Shown: positions 51,580 to 60,373 of the stretch, piece after piece
Position numbering within the stretch: the stretch's first letter is position 1
Layout of the letters: each line of letters starts with the position of its first letter
NCBI RefSeq assembly: GCF_900108555.1
Contig: NZ_FNWV01000003.1
Coordinates: 124,334 to 188,333 of the forward strand
Direction of reading: 5' to 3'
Length of the DNA stretch: 64,000 nt
Source: Ruminococcus flavefaciens
GTDB taxonomy: Bacteria; Bacillota; Clostridia; Oscillospirales; Ruminococcaceae
Program-made: the position numbers and the translations under genes
Notes under the pieces: model-generated
Database searches by the model: none
Told to the model about the DNA's origin: nothing
The model's input: only the letters and a program-made list of their open reading frames with translations

Positions 51580-52662
51580 TCATCTGTCAACGCCTGCGCT
51601 TATCTCTTCAACGATCTTGCCGTTTTCGTCTGTTTCGGCAATACTTTTCCAGAAAGAGCCCGAGCCGCCGCAGACATAGAGTTTGCCGTCGGTTATGCCC
51701 AAGCCTGAGATATAGTTGCAGTTTGTAAGGTCATTTGCTTCGAGAATAACATTGCTTTTGCCGTCAGGCTCTGCGGAAAATACGGAAATACTATCCGTAA
51801 ATATGAGTTTATCCTCATAGAAGCAGAAATCGGTGCATCTTTCATCGCTGACCTTTTCCTTTTCGCCGCCCTCAAGAGGGATACAGCAAAGGCTGTTGAA
51901 GTCGATAAAGTAGACCTTATCCCCGATAATATACGGAGAGTCGCCTGTTTTAAGCTCTGTGGAGCTATTTTCGCTGCTGAATATGCAGATATAACCATTT
52001 GTACCTATGTTATATGAGCATATCAGGTCGTTTTTATAAAAGCCCACTATGTGGACATTTCTGTATTCCGAGGTATATACCTTGTCAGAGAGCTTTCCCG
52101 AATAGTCCATAGACTTTATCTCAGTGCCGTTATCGCCCGAAACTGCAAAATATATGGCATCATCTGTGAAAAAGAAGGTGTCGCGGGGCGGGATAACGTC
52201 AGTGTACTTTGTTTCACTGTTCAAAGGAGTTGATTTTCCGTTGTCGTATACGCAAAGACCGTCATCGGGCGAATAGTAATACAGCTTATCCTCAGCGGAA
52301 TACATCAGCTCGCTGTTTTCGGGCAGATCAAGCTCTTCAGTCTTGCCCTTGCGGTCGTCGCGGATATATACCTCTACAGGAACGTTATCTCCGTCTTTAT
52401 TTGCTGAGTAGATATAGTCTCCGTTATCCATAACAAAAAGCATCTGCTGACGATTTGCCGCACACTCCCTTGAAGGTGCATTTGTATCATATTGTGCTTC
52501 GATAGCAGTTGTTTCTTCTGCGTTTGTATCGGTAACTTCGGCGGATATCTCCCTTGCCGAGGAGCTTTCGGCATTGTCTGAATTATTGTTGTTTGAGCAG
52601 CCTGAAAGCGTGGAAGCTATGACGAGCGTGCCCATAAAAGCTGCAAAAAATCGGTATTTCAT
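51580..52662 (-). CDS. lipoprotein with DUF5050-like beta-propeller
   Basis: This 360-residue protein has a signal MKYRFFAAFMGTLVIASTLSGC (lipobox) and an Asn/Ser-rich linker. The body contains repeating strands with tyrosine-rich motifs (GDYIYSANKDG, DKLYYYSPDDGLCVYD, DAIYFAVSGDNGTEIKS) typical of DUF5050-like propellers. A perfect sigma-A promoter is upstream. It differs from the 46-50 kb array but has the same style. Confidence 0.72.
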   Translation of the reverse strand: MKYRFFAAFMGTLVIASTLSGCSNNNNSDNAESSSAREISAEVTDTNAEETTAIEAQYDTNAPSRECAANRQQMLFVMDNGDYIYSANKDGDNVPVEVYIRDDRKGKTEELDLPENSELMYSAEDKLYYYSPDDGLCVYDNGKSTPLNSETKYTDVIPPRDTFFFTDDAIYFAVSGDNGTEIKSMDYSGKLSDKVYTSEYRNVHIVGFYKNDLICSYNIGTNGYICIFSSENSSTELKTGDSPYIIGDKVYFIDFNSLCCIPLEGGEKEKVSDERCTDFCFYEDKLIFTDSISVFSAEPDGKSNVILEANDLTNCNYISGLGITDGKLYVCGGSGSFWKSIAETDENGKIVEEISAGVDR

Positions 52663-52760
52663 ATATCAAATCTCTCATTCCGTACATGGGCGTCGCTTCA
52701 TTACCCATAAAATTATGCGTCTGTAAGTGACCGTCAGTCACTTGATCAACACACCTCATC

Positions 52761-52789
52761 ATTATAACATTTTGTAAATCCAATGTCAA
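52761..52789 (-). promoter_or_regulatory. perfect sigma-A promoter of the propeller lipoprotein
   Basis: On the minus strand TTGACA (52784-52789), 17 bases and TATAAT (52761-52766). The leader is about 100 bases and contains an imperfect gtgactgacggtcac repeat. Confidence 0.88.
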
Positions 52790-52852
52790 ATATCATATGT
52801 GAATAAAATGCACTTATACGGTGAAAAACTCCGAATGTACTAAAATAACAAA

Positions 52853-52884
52853 GCAGGCAGATACATTTTTTGTACCTGCCTGTA
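52853..52884 (-). terminator. probable terminator of the 52893 lipoprotein unit
   Basis: The stem caggcaggta/tatctgcctg (minus strand) precedes ctttgtta. The T tract is weak. Confidence 0.55.
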
Positions 52885-52892
52885 TAAAAATA

Positions 52893-53804
52893 TTATTCTG
52901 TTGTAGTTTCTTCTTCCTCTTCGGGATTGAGGATAATATCCTCTTCGGGGATCTGTTCAGCCACTGAGGAGAAGTCGAAATCTTCGAATTTATCCACCTT
53001 TTTGAATTTAACTTTAAGGTTTGACTCGTCATCGACTATAAGGGTGTCGCCTTCCATTTTTATGCTGAAGCCCTCATAATCGCCCCACATATACATCTGT
53101 CCCTTTTTATCGGGAGACCATTCGTAGGACATAGGTTCACCGATGATAGACATTGCGGAAGTATTGTCATCGAAAAGCTCAAGGCGGAAGGCTGTGTTTA
53201 TGGGATATGCGCCAAGTTTTTCGGTGTAAGTCTCACCGTCCGACTTTACCTCTATAGCTTCCCATTTGCCCATGAAGTCCTTGTAATCGGAATTACTGAG
53301 ACCTGCTTCTGTAGGAGTTTCGTTATTTGTGAATTCGCTTACAGGCATGAGGAATATTTCAGTACCGTCGTCATCGGCGTATCTCATTATCATCTGTCCC
53401 TGTTCTATGCGGCAGTAGTAACCGTCATCGGGACTTTTCAGCCAGAGCTCGCTGTCCTCGGTAACTTCCCAGTTGTATTTATAAGTTCTTGCTTTGCCGC
53501 GTGGATTAAGGGATATATCCATATCAGCCGTAAGATCGTCGTATACAGTGAGCTGAGCTACGGCACTGAGGGGATAGCCTGCATATTCGGTCTCATAAGT
53601 CTCGCCGAATACTGTTGCTTTGTAAGACTCCCATTTGCCGATGAAAGGCTTTCCCGAATTATCCGGAATGGTAGTAGCTTCGGGTGTGGTGGTGCTTTCT
53701 GTAGTTCCGTTGTTTGAAGAATTATTCTTCTTTTTATTGCTACAGCCGCATATACAGCCTGAAAACATAGCGGCTGCAAGACAAAAACAAATGATCTTTT
53801 TCAT
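52893..53804 (-). CDS. lipoprotein with two GKWE domains
   Basis: This 303-residue protein has a signal peptide ending in ICGCSNKK and a Thr/Ser-rich linker. It contains two homologous domains that start GKWESYKATVFGETYETEYAGYP and GKWEAIEVKSDGETYTEKLGAYP. This G-x-W-E start with beta-rich repeats is typical of lipocalin-like lipoproteins of Firmicutes. The tail is Glu-rich. Single-domain relatives lie just upstream (53817 and 54313). Confidence 0.72.
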   Translation of the reverse strand: MKKIICFCLAAAMFSGCICGCSNKKKNNSSNNGTTESTTTPEATTIPDNSGKPFIGKWESYKATVFGETYETEYAGYPLSAVAQLTVYDDLTADMDISLNPRGKARTYKYNWEVTEDSELWLKSPDDGYYCRIEQGQMIMRYADDDGTEIFLMPVSEFTNNETPTEAGLSNSDYKDFMGKWEAIEVKSDGETYTEKLGAYPINTAFRLELFDDNTSAMSIIGEPMSYEWSPDKKGQMYMWGDYEGFSIKMEGDTLIVDDESNLKVKFKKVDKFEDFDFSSVAEQIPEEDIILNPEEEEETTTE

Positions 53805-53816
53805 ATCTGCTCCTTA

Positions 53817-54299
53817 TTACTCATTTACGCCGAAGTTCTGTATAACACCTGCGGCAGCGTTGAGCGCGTCTGTGTCGATTGGTGTGAATTCGTCAACTTT
53901 TTTCAGGTAAATAGCAAAGCCGTCATCTTCAATAGCCAGCATACCGTCACGGTAATGCAGGTCTGTGGTCTGTGTTTCTTCTTTTCCGTCAAGGTCTGCA
54001 ACTCTGAGTTCGATAATGTCAGGCTCTTTTTCACGCCATGTTATATCGGTATTAGCACCGTACTGTATTACATTAGAGTCTACAGCCGATACCCAGTTTG
54101 CCTTGCCGCCGTCCTTTATCTCATATCTGAACAGTGCTGAAATAGGCATACCCAGCATAGTGGTCGTTTTCTCGCCGTCTAAATACATATAATCGGCTTC
54201 CCATTTGCCGCAGTATTTCGGATCGTACTTTTCTCCGCAGCTTACTGCGCATATGAGCAGCATCAATGCCGACAGGGTAAAGAATATGATCTTTTTCAT
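53817..54299 (-). CDS. lipoprotein with one GKWE domain
   Basis: This 160-residue protein has signal MKKIIFFTLSALMLLICAVSC (lipobox). Its domain begins GKWEADYMYLDGEKTTTMLGMPISALFRYE and ends FAIYLKKVDEF, paralleling the double-domain neighbour (VKFKKVDKF). I start at ATG 54299 with aaaggagg six to seven bases upstream; the longer frame (start 54326) runs over the next gene. Confidence 0.75.
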   Translation of the reverse strand: MKKIIFFTLSALMLLICAVSCGEKYDPKYCGKWEADYMYLDGEKTTTMLGMPISALFRYEIKDGGKANWVSAVDSNVIQYGANTDITWREKEPDIIELRVADLDGKEETQTTDLHYRDGMLAIEDDGFAIYLKKVDEFTPIDTDALNAAAGVIQNFGVNE

Positions 54300-54312
54300 T
54301 GCTGATCCTCCT

Positions 54313-54768
54313 TTAATTCTTTTCATCTACAGTGAATACGGGGACTTTTGCGATATGTATCTCGCGTTTGCCCTCGGGAGTATCCTTTGAGGTCACCATG
54401 TCACAGCCGATAAAGTCGTATAATTCTGAGATCTCACCGTTATCATCGTATATGAGCTTCATTCCGCCGTCTGCGGTCACCGACCAGCTTATCTGCTGTG
54501 CGTTTCCGTCAGGTTCGTAATAAGTACCGCTGCCGTCCTCAAGGAATTCATAGCGTTTGTAAGTGGGCTTGACCTCTTCCTCATCGAGAAGCTCTAAGGT
54601 AGTCTCCCACCTTCCTGTTATTTCCTTTGCGATATCAACAGCGGATCTGTTGTTTACGGACACAGCGGAGACTTTTACTCCGTCGTTTGGCACTGTATGG
54701 CTTCCGCATGAAGCAAAACAGCATAATATCAGGGCTGCGGCAGAGATACCGCAGAAAATCTTCTTCAT
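54313..54768 (-). CDS. lipoprotein with a diverged GRWE domain
   Basis: This 151-residue protein has signal MKKIFCGISAAALILCCFASCG (lipobox). The domain begins GRWETTLELLDEEEVKPTYKRYEF and has short strands throughout. It is the most divergent of the three neighbouring genes. First gene of the unit; its promoter was not located with confidence. Confidence 0.7.
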   Translation of the reverse strand: MKKIFCGISAAALILCCFASCGSHTVPNDGVKVSAVSVNNRSAVDIAKEITGRWETTLELLDEEEVKPTYKRYEFLEDGSGTYYEPDGNAQQISWSVTADGGMKLIYDDNGEISELYDFIGCDMVTSKDTPEGKREIHIAKVPVFTVDEKN

Positions 54769-54841
54769 ATCATTTCTCCCTTCGGTATAATGGTATTATA
54801 CCGCACAATGATGAAAATGTAAAGTCTTTTTGCAAAAAAGG

Positions 54842-54940
54842 CTTCTTAGTTTAGAGTTTAGAGTTGAGAGTTAATGTGTTCGCTGCGCTCACATTATTTA
54901 GATATTGTCGCCGCAGGCGACTCCACAACTCTAAACTTAA
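54842..54940. repeat. inverted-repeat element (ttagagtt type)
   Basis: The ends agtttagagtt (54846-54870, tandem) and aactctaaact (54926-54937) are inverted. Two internal stems, gtgttcgctgcgctcac and gtcgccgcaggcgac, lie between. The element is about 95 bases and resembles a MITE. Confidence 0.6.
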
Positions 54941-54982
54941 AAAAGCTTCTATATAAGCATCGTACCTACATAGAAGCCTTTT
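54941..54982 (-). terminator. intrinsic terminator after pssA
   Basis: The stem aaaggcttcta/tagaagctttt is followed on the minus strand by T. It abuts the pssA stop codon. Confidence 0.8.
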
Positions 54983-54984
54983 GA

Positions 54985-55629
54985 TCATCTTGTTTTTGTC
55001 TTATAAAGCATCCAGATAAGCTCCAGAACGCCTATACCGATGAAGCACAGCATAGTTTTCATACTTGGCTTCTTGACTTTAAATCGGGTTATGAACGCAA
55101 GTGCGATAACGAAGAGCGCACCGCCGTATACCTCGGGGAACCAGTCTTTGCCGATATCCCTGTGGAAGCTGTAAAGCAGGGGAAGTATAAGTGCTACGCT
55201 TGTAACGGGAAGTCCTTCGTAGACCTTGCGGTTTTCAGTGGTTTTTTTCTGCCTTTCCTCCTCGGCTACGTTGAAGTATGCAAGTCTGATGACTGCACAA
55301 AGGGGGAACATTACGAGAATGGGCAGGTCGCACCAGTCTCTCATGCCTATGGAATAGCCGATAACTGCGGGAAGTACTCCGAAGCAGATAGCGTCACACA
55401 GTGAATCTATCTGTATACCGAACTTTTTCTCGCTTTCGGTACGGTCTTTTTTTGTACGGGCGACCTTACCGTCAAACATATCACAAAGTCCCGACACCAT
55501 AAGGCAGATTATAGCGTATTCGGGGTGAGGTCTCATACCGCTGTAGCCTGCTGCGAAGAACATACCTACTACGGACGATATAAGACTCAAATATGTAAGA
55601 ATAACCGTATAGTTATAATATCCAATCAT
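54985..55629 (-). CDS. pssA: CDP-diacylglycerol-serine O-phosphatidyltransferase
   Basis: PssA (214 aa) makes phosphatidylserine, the precursor of phosphatidylethanolamine. The CDP-alcohol phosphotransferase signature is present as DMFDGKVARTKKDRTESEKKFGIQIDSLCD. It has about six transmembrane helices. No psd gene is in the window. The family is broad and the serine specificity is inferred. Confidence 0.82.
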   Translation of the reverse strand: MIGYYNYTVILTYLSLISSVVGMFFAAGYSGMRPHPEYAIICLMVSGLCDMFDGKVARTKKDRTESEKKFGIQIDSLCDAICFGVLPAVIGYSIGMRDWCDLPILVMFPLCAVIRLAYFNVAEEERQKKTTENRKVYEGLPVTSVALILPLLYSFHRDIGKDWFPEVYGGALFVIALAFITRFKVKKPSMKTMLCFIGIGVLELIWMLYKTKTR

Positions 55630-55720
55630 TATCCAAACCTCAGAAATGAAAATTGCAATTAAAGTAACTCTGTAAGAGTGTATTATACTTACTAAACAAT
55701 GTAAAATACAAATAATAATA

Positions 55721-55863
55721 TTCGCAATACGAGCATTATATCATAAAAGCAAAGCGTTATGATATAATTGTCCGATTGCAGGGAGCAAATCTTTGATTTG
55801 CGTATCTGCAAGGACATTAAGATAAATTATAATGTTCGCAATACGAACATTATAACATAAAAA
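55721..55863. repeat. pair of taat-ttcg-caata-cga palindromes with a spacer
   Basis: Two near-identical hairpins, taatattcg...cgagcatta (55725-55747) and taatgttcg...cgaacatta (55834-55856), flank a region with a gcaaatc/gatttgc stem (55803-55818). The second copy is a perfect stem. Together they form a structure of about 140 bases upstream of pssA. Confidence 0.65.
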
Positions 55864-55908
55864 ATACAAAGTTTCAAGTATATTTTCTTATTTTCTCATA
55901 CAGGTATT

Positions 55909-58098
55909 TTATGGAGTGTTTTTCTTTCTCCCTCTTTTAGCAGGAATTTTTGTCTCAGTCTTTTTCTGTGTCGGTTTTTTTGAGGCTGTTTTCTGCGCGG
56001 TCGCTTTCTTTTTTGCACCGTTTTCACGGTTCACTTTCATCTGCTCCTGACGGGCAGACTTATCTTCAAGACGCTTGTATGCTTCCTCGTAAAGATATTC
56101 CTGAGAGTTGAAAGGAGTATCGGGATTTCTGCGCTCGTGGATATAAGTACCGTCGCTGAGCATTATGCGAGCCTTTGCGTTGTCCTTCATAAATATGCGG
56201 AACATCTCGCGGATACGCCTTCTCAGGCGTTCATCTTCAACAGGTGCGGCAACTTCCACACGGCGGACAGTGTTCCTGCTCATATAGTCAGCAGAACCGA
56301 TATATATCTTCTGTTTAGGAGAGTCTGTGCCGAATATGAATATACGGCTGTGTTCGAGAAATCTTCCCACAATGCTGCGGACGGTGATATTCTCGGTATA
56401 TCCCTGTACACCTGCGATAAGGCAGCAGAGTCCGCGGACTACAAGCTCTATCTTTACGCCTGCCTGTGAAGCTTCAACAAGCTTGTTTATTATGACAGAG
56501 TCGTTGAGGGAGTTCACCTTTGCAGCAATATAGCCGTTTCCGCCGCTTTTGGCAATAGCGATCTGCTCGTCTATCATTTCGATTATCTGAGGTCTGAGTG
56601 CAAGAGGAGACACAAGGAGCTTTTTGGTATTTTCCACGAAAGTACCGTTGATAAGCCCTGCAAATACAGCTTCTGCGTCTGCTGCGATGTCCCTGTCAGC
56701 TGTGAGCAGCATCAGGTCTGTATAAAGTGCGGCAGTCTTTTCGTTGTAGTTGCCTGTGCCTATCTGTGTAACATAGTCGAAATTGCCGCCCTGAGCCTTT
56801 CTTGTAATGAGCAGCAGCTTTGAATGTGCCTTGTATTCCTTAGGACCGTATATTACGTTTACGCCTGCTTCTTGCAGCTGTTTTGACCATTCGATGTTGT
56901 TTTCCTCGTCAAAACGGGCGCGGAGCTCTATCATTACAAGGACTTCCTTGCCGTTTTCAGCAGCTGTGCAGAGTGCGTCTATGACCTTGCTGCTTCGTGC
57001 AAGGCGGTAAAGGGTTATCTTTATGGAAGTTACCTTCGGATCGTTTGCACTTTCCTGCAAAAGGCGTATAAAGGACAAATTCATGGACTCGAATGGATAG
57101 CTGAGAAGTATGTCCTTTGCCTTTACCTGTGCAAATACGGGTCTTGTATCGGAAATAGCCGCAGGCTTGCGTGGGGTGCGGACTGTATAGTGCAGTCTCG
57201 GATCGTTGTCGTATTCCTGCAATGTGAACAGGTAGGAAAGATCGAGAGGTATGCGCGATGTGAATACACGGGCGTTTTTCAGTTTCAGCTTCTTGCAGAG
57301 ATAATCAAGTGCATCGCGGCTGAAAACTCCCGAAAGCTCAAGGCGCATAGGAGCAAGCTTTTTGCGCTTGTCTACAAGCTCTTCCATGCGTCTGCGGAAC
57401 TCGGGACCTCTTCCCGAGGCGGTTATAGCTGCGCTTCGGGTGACTCTTATGAGTGCGCGGTCGATGACCTTGTAATTCTTGAACATGAGGTGAGCGAATT
57501 TGAGTATGACTTCCTCGGCGAGTATGAAACGCTTGCCGTCTCTTCCGAGGTTTATTATACGCTCCGAGCGGTTGATAGTTGCAGGTATAAGACCTATGGA
57601 TATGCCCTTTTTCGTGCCCAGCTGCACTACGGCGTATATCTCCTTGTTCTGCAAAAACGGGAACGGGAGAGCATCATTGATAACGATGCCCGATATGAAA
57701 GGCTTCAGCTCGCGCTTGAAGTAAAGCTCGAGGAAAGACAATTCTTCCTTTGTCATCTTGTCAAAGGAAACGTGCTCGTAGCCGTACTCCGCAAGCTCAC
57801 TCATGGTCGTGAGCAGAGCTCCCTCAACTGAAGGCTGTAATCTGCGTACAGCCGTGAATACAGAGTCAAGCTGCTGAGCAGGAGTCATTCCCGAGAATTT
57901 GTCGGGCTTTGCTTTTTTATCCTTTGCCTTTTCTGTCAGAGAACCCACTCTTACCATGAAGAATTCGTCAAGGTTGCTCTGATATATCGCTGAAAAAGAT
58001 ATCCTTTCAAGCAGAGGCGTGTCGGGGTCGACAGCTTCTTCAAGGACTCTTTTATTGAACTTGAGCCATGAAAGCTCCCTGTTTTCAAGATATTCCAT
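55909..58098 (-). CDS. ppk1: polyphosphate kinase 1
   Basis: PPK1 (729 aa) reversibly makes polyphosphate from ATP. N-terminal MEYLENRELSWLKFNKRVLEEA and the catalytic blocks (YKAHSKLLLITRK with the phospho-His, and TQIGTGNYNEKTAALYTDL) fit the family. The C-terminal 60 residues are Lys/Pro/Ala-rich (about 680-729), unlike most homologues. I start at ATG 58098 with ggaga five bases upstream; an earlier TTG is less likely. Confidence 0.94.
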   Translation of the reverse strand: MEYLENRELSWLKFNKRVLEEAVDPDTPLLERISFSAIYQSNLDEFFMVRVGSLTEKAKDKKAKPDKFSGMTPAQQLDSVFTAVRRLQPSVEGALLTTMSELAEYGYEHVSFDKMTKEELSFLELYFKRELKPFISGIVINDALPFPFLQNKEIYAVVQLGTKKGISIGLIPATINRSERIINLGRDGKRFILAEEVILKFAHLMFKNYKVIDRALIRVTRSAAITASGRGPEFRRRMEELVDKRKKLAPMRLELSGVFSRDALDYLCKKLKLKNARVFTSRIPLDLSYLFTLQEYDNDPRLHYTVRTPRKPAAISDTRPVFAQVKAKDILLSYPFESMNLSFIRLLQESANDPKVTSIKITLYRLARSSKVIDALCTAAENGKEVLVMIELRARFDEENNIEWSKQLQEAGVNVIYGPKEYKAHSKLLLITRKAQGGNFDYVTQIGTGNYNEKTAALYTDLMLLTADRDIAADAEAVFAGLINGTFVENTKKLLVSPLALRPQIIEMIDEQIAIAKSGGNGYIAAKVNSLNDSVIINKLVEASQAGVKIELVVRGLCCLIAGVQGYTENITVRSIVGRFLEHSRIFIFGTDSPKQKIYIGSADYMSRNTVRRVEVAAPVEDERLRRRIREMFRIFMKDNAKARIMLSDGTYIHERRNPDTPFNSQEYLYEEAYKRLEDKSARQEQMKVNRENGAKKKATAQKTASKKPTQKKTETKIPAKRGRKKNTP

Positions 58099-58169
58099 AT
58101 TTATCTCCAATCTTTTTCGAGGTTTGCATTAAATTACGGTTTGTGCCCTATAAGTCAATGGCTGACGGC

Positions 58170-59090
58170 TCAGTACTTGAACTGTCCGTTGCCTATGAAT
58201 TCGCAGATGAGCGAATCGGGAGTAATGTCCTTTTTGTCGATAGGCGTAAGAGCTTCGAGGACTTTCACTGACTCCCTTACTTCGGGAACGTCCATGAGCT
58301 CCTCGAGCTGACCGAGAAGGTCGTTGCGGTAAGCTGAAAGCTCATAAGCCATGAATGTATCCACATCATAGTCAGAGCGGTATTTATACGGCATTATGTA
58401 CTTGTTCTCGCCTGCCTCCACGTTGTGGAACATATTCATTGTTTCACGGAGAGAGCGTTTGCGGAAGTTCCTGTCGCGTATCATTCGGCGCATAAGACGT
58501 ATCCTTGACGGGTGAAGAAGTATGCCGTCATCGGATATACGTGTGCGGACGCTGACATATATCTTGCTTATCATGCTGTCGGGAACAGTGATTACAGAGG
58601 GGTTGAGAGCGTGTATGCCCTCGAAAATAACTATCTCGCCCTTGTTTCGCTTGAACATCTTTCCCGAGCCGCAGCGTGTTGAGGTCTTGAAATTGTACTT
58701 GGGCAGCTCTATCTCCTTGCAGGCACTTATTGCCTCTATCTGCTGATTGAGGAGCTGACTGTCTACGCGGAGAGGTGACTCAAGGTCCATTTTTCCCTCG
58801 GCAGCAAGTGTTTTTTCAGCTTCGGTCAGCGGACAGAACCAGTTGTCCATAGAAAGTGTATGTGTTTCGTGTCCCATATCGTCAAGGAGCTTTTCTATCA
58901 TCATAGCAGTAGTTGTCTTGCCCGAGCCTGAGGGGCCCGAAAGAAGTATTACAGGCTTTTCGTTGTGGTTTTCGGCGATATCGTCCGCTATTTTCTTTAA
59001 TTTGTAGAGGTAATCCTCGTTTATTGCCCTTACATATTCTTTAGGGTCTTTTTCTATTCCCTGATTTATTCTTGCAACTTCAATATTCAT
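58170..59090 (-). CDS. uridine kinase-like P-loop nucleoside kinase
   Basis: This 306-residue kinase of the phosphoribulokinase/uridine kinase family has Walker A GPSGSGKTT (51-59), the DNWFCPLTEAEKT segment and IVIFEGIHALNP. It is longer than uridine kinase because of a N-terminal and C-terminal extension, as in Firmicute proteins annotated as nucleoside kinase. Substrate unproven. It lies upstream of ppk1 on the minus strand. Confidence 0.8.
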   Translation of the reverse strand: MNIEVARINQGIEKDPKEYVRAINEDYLYKLKKIADDIAENHNEKPVILLSGPSGSGKTTTAMMIEKLLDDMGHETHTLSMDNWFCPLTEAEKTLAAEGKMDLESPLRVDSQLLNQQIEAISACKEIELPKYNFKTSTRCGSGKMFKRNKGEIVIFEGIHALNPSVITVPDSMISKIYVSVRTRISDDGILLHPSRIRLMRRMIRDRNFRKRSLRETMNMFHNVEAGENKYIMPYKYRSDYDVDTFMAYELSAYRNDLLGQLEELMDVPEVRESVKVLEALTPIDKKDITPDSLICEFIGNGQFKY

Positions 59091-59351
59091 GAAGGATCTC
59101 CTTTATTATTTTTATTTAAAAGTGCTTCTGCTCCTGTGTGTTTTTCATACAGTGCGCAGCCGCGAATTTCGGCATAATATCTGCCTCAAGGTCAAAATTA
59201 TTGTTCGTATTGGTACTGACATCAGTACATTTATAATATTATATCACATTTTTTGTATTATTTCAACCCGTCATTTTGGTATTTTTAACGTTATATTCAA
59301 CGGACTGTTTATTTTTACTTGTGATACATAACTTTTTGTAAGTTTACCCCC

Positions 59352-59380
59352 TTGACAAACCGTGAAAACTGTGATAATAT
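59352..59380 (+). promoter_or_regulatory. promoter of the T-box operon
   Basis: TTGACA (59352-59357), 17 bases and TAATAT (59375-59380). An alternative -10 GATAAT lies two bases upstream. Confidence 0.75.
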
Positions 59381-59399
59381 AAATTTACAATATTCCGTA

Positions 59400-59625
59400 A
59401 AACGTAGATGAGGAAGGCTTTTCCGGGACCGTTTCAGAGAGCAGCCGTTTGGTGCGAGGCTGTACGGGCAGGATATTACAGCACACCGCCTCTGAGTGCG
59501 CCCAATAAGCGTCGGGAGCTCCCGTTACAGAGCACTTGAGATACGGAGAAGGCTCCGTGTGAATCAGGGTGGAACCACGGTTACTATCGTCCCTTGTGCC
59601 TAATTATAGGCGTAAGGGGCTTTTT
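59400..59625 (+). promoter_or_regulatory. T-box leader, probably threonine-specific
   Basis: The T-box motif agggtggaaccacgg (59566-59580) lies before a terminator stem (cccttgtgcct/aggcgtaaggg) with six T. agggt can pair with the cccta-type segment (cgtccct) to form the antiterminator. Stem I contains the cagagagcagccg...gcgaggctg block. The segment just before cctctgag reads gcacaccg; the specifier is probably ACC, for threonine. thrS is 1.3 kb downstream in the same transcript, with three genes between. Confidence 0.85.
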
Positions 59626-59644
59626 TGTTCTAAGGAGGTAAATC

Positions 59645-59956
59645 ATGGCTTATAATCTGCATATTTTTAGAGGAACAGACTGGACAGACGGTGCTGATGA
59701 CCCGATCACAGCAGATGAGCTTCTCAGCATTGACGGCGTTGAGAAATTCAGCCAGCCGCCAATAACAAATCCAAGAACAGGTCTTTCAATGAGTATGGGA
59801 ATGGATAATATGTATTCATATGGTAAAGCTGTATTCATGCTTGAAGACGGTATGATAACCGTTGCCTGCCGAAACGAAGATGTTCCTGATGTCATGCGTC
59901 CTTTAGCAGAAGCTCTCGGAGCTGTTATTCAGGGAGACGAGGAAGAATTCTATTGA
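59645..59956 (+). CDS. small soluble protein, unknown function
   Basis: This is a 103-residue protein (MAYNLHIFRGTDWTDGADDPITADELL...) with no family I recognise. It is acidic and beta-alpha in style, and ends in DEEEFY. aaggagg precedes the ATG. It is the first gene after the T-box leader, so it should respond to threonyl-tRNA charging together with thrS. Confidence 0.65.
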   Translation: MAYNLHIFRGTDWTDGADDPITADELLSIDGVEKFSQPPITNPRTGLSMSMGMDNMYSYGKAVFMLEDGMITVACRNEDVPDVMRPLAEALGAVIQGDEEEFY

Positions 59957-59991
59957 TAAAATAGTAATGCCGCTGTAAAGAAGGTGAGAAA

Positions 59992-60372
59992 GTGAGCAAT
60001 ATCAAGTACAACGAGCACGAGGAAGCATACGAGCTGCCGTATAAGATATGGGGCGAGATGATGACCGTTCGCTTTTATACCGAAAGCGAGGAGACTATAA
60101 TCAGCAACCTCAAGGATATCGCAAAAAAGCTGGCTCAGCTTGACAGCGGTAAGGGTACTGTAGCAGGTATGCTTATCGATGAAGGCTACTATGAGGGCAG
60201 TGCGGCGGACGCTCTTGCAAAAATACTGAAGATCGAGGACGTTTACGTCGATATCGACGACGAGGATATCGTCGTTTGCTTCGATACGGGTACTGACGAC
60301 GGATTTATGAAAGGCTTCGTCCATGTGGAGCTCTTCGGCGAGCTGTTCGAGATAACAGGCTGGGTCACATGA
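59992..60372 (+). CDS. small acidic protein, unknown function
   Basis: This is a 126-residue protein with a GTG start (gaaggtgag lies upstream). It has a N-terminal helix and strand pattern and a conserved-looking KIEDVYVDIDDEDIVVCFDTG segment. I do not recognise the family. Its stop TGA is one base before the RAYT ATG. Confidence 0.6.
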   Translation: MSNIKYNEHEEAYELPYKIWGEMMTVRFYTESEETIISNLKDIAKKLAQLDSGKGTVAGMLIDEGYYEGSAADALAKILKIEDVYVDIDDEDIVVCFDTGTDDGFMKGFVHVELFGELFEITGWVT

Positions 60373-60373
60373 A

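Larger units (their letters stand above)
59091..59644. other. intergenic region with T-box leader
   Basis: This 554-base region contains AT-rich sequence (59091-59340), a promoter at 59352 and the T-box leader that follows. No gene was seen before 59645. Confidence 0.75.
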
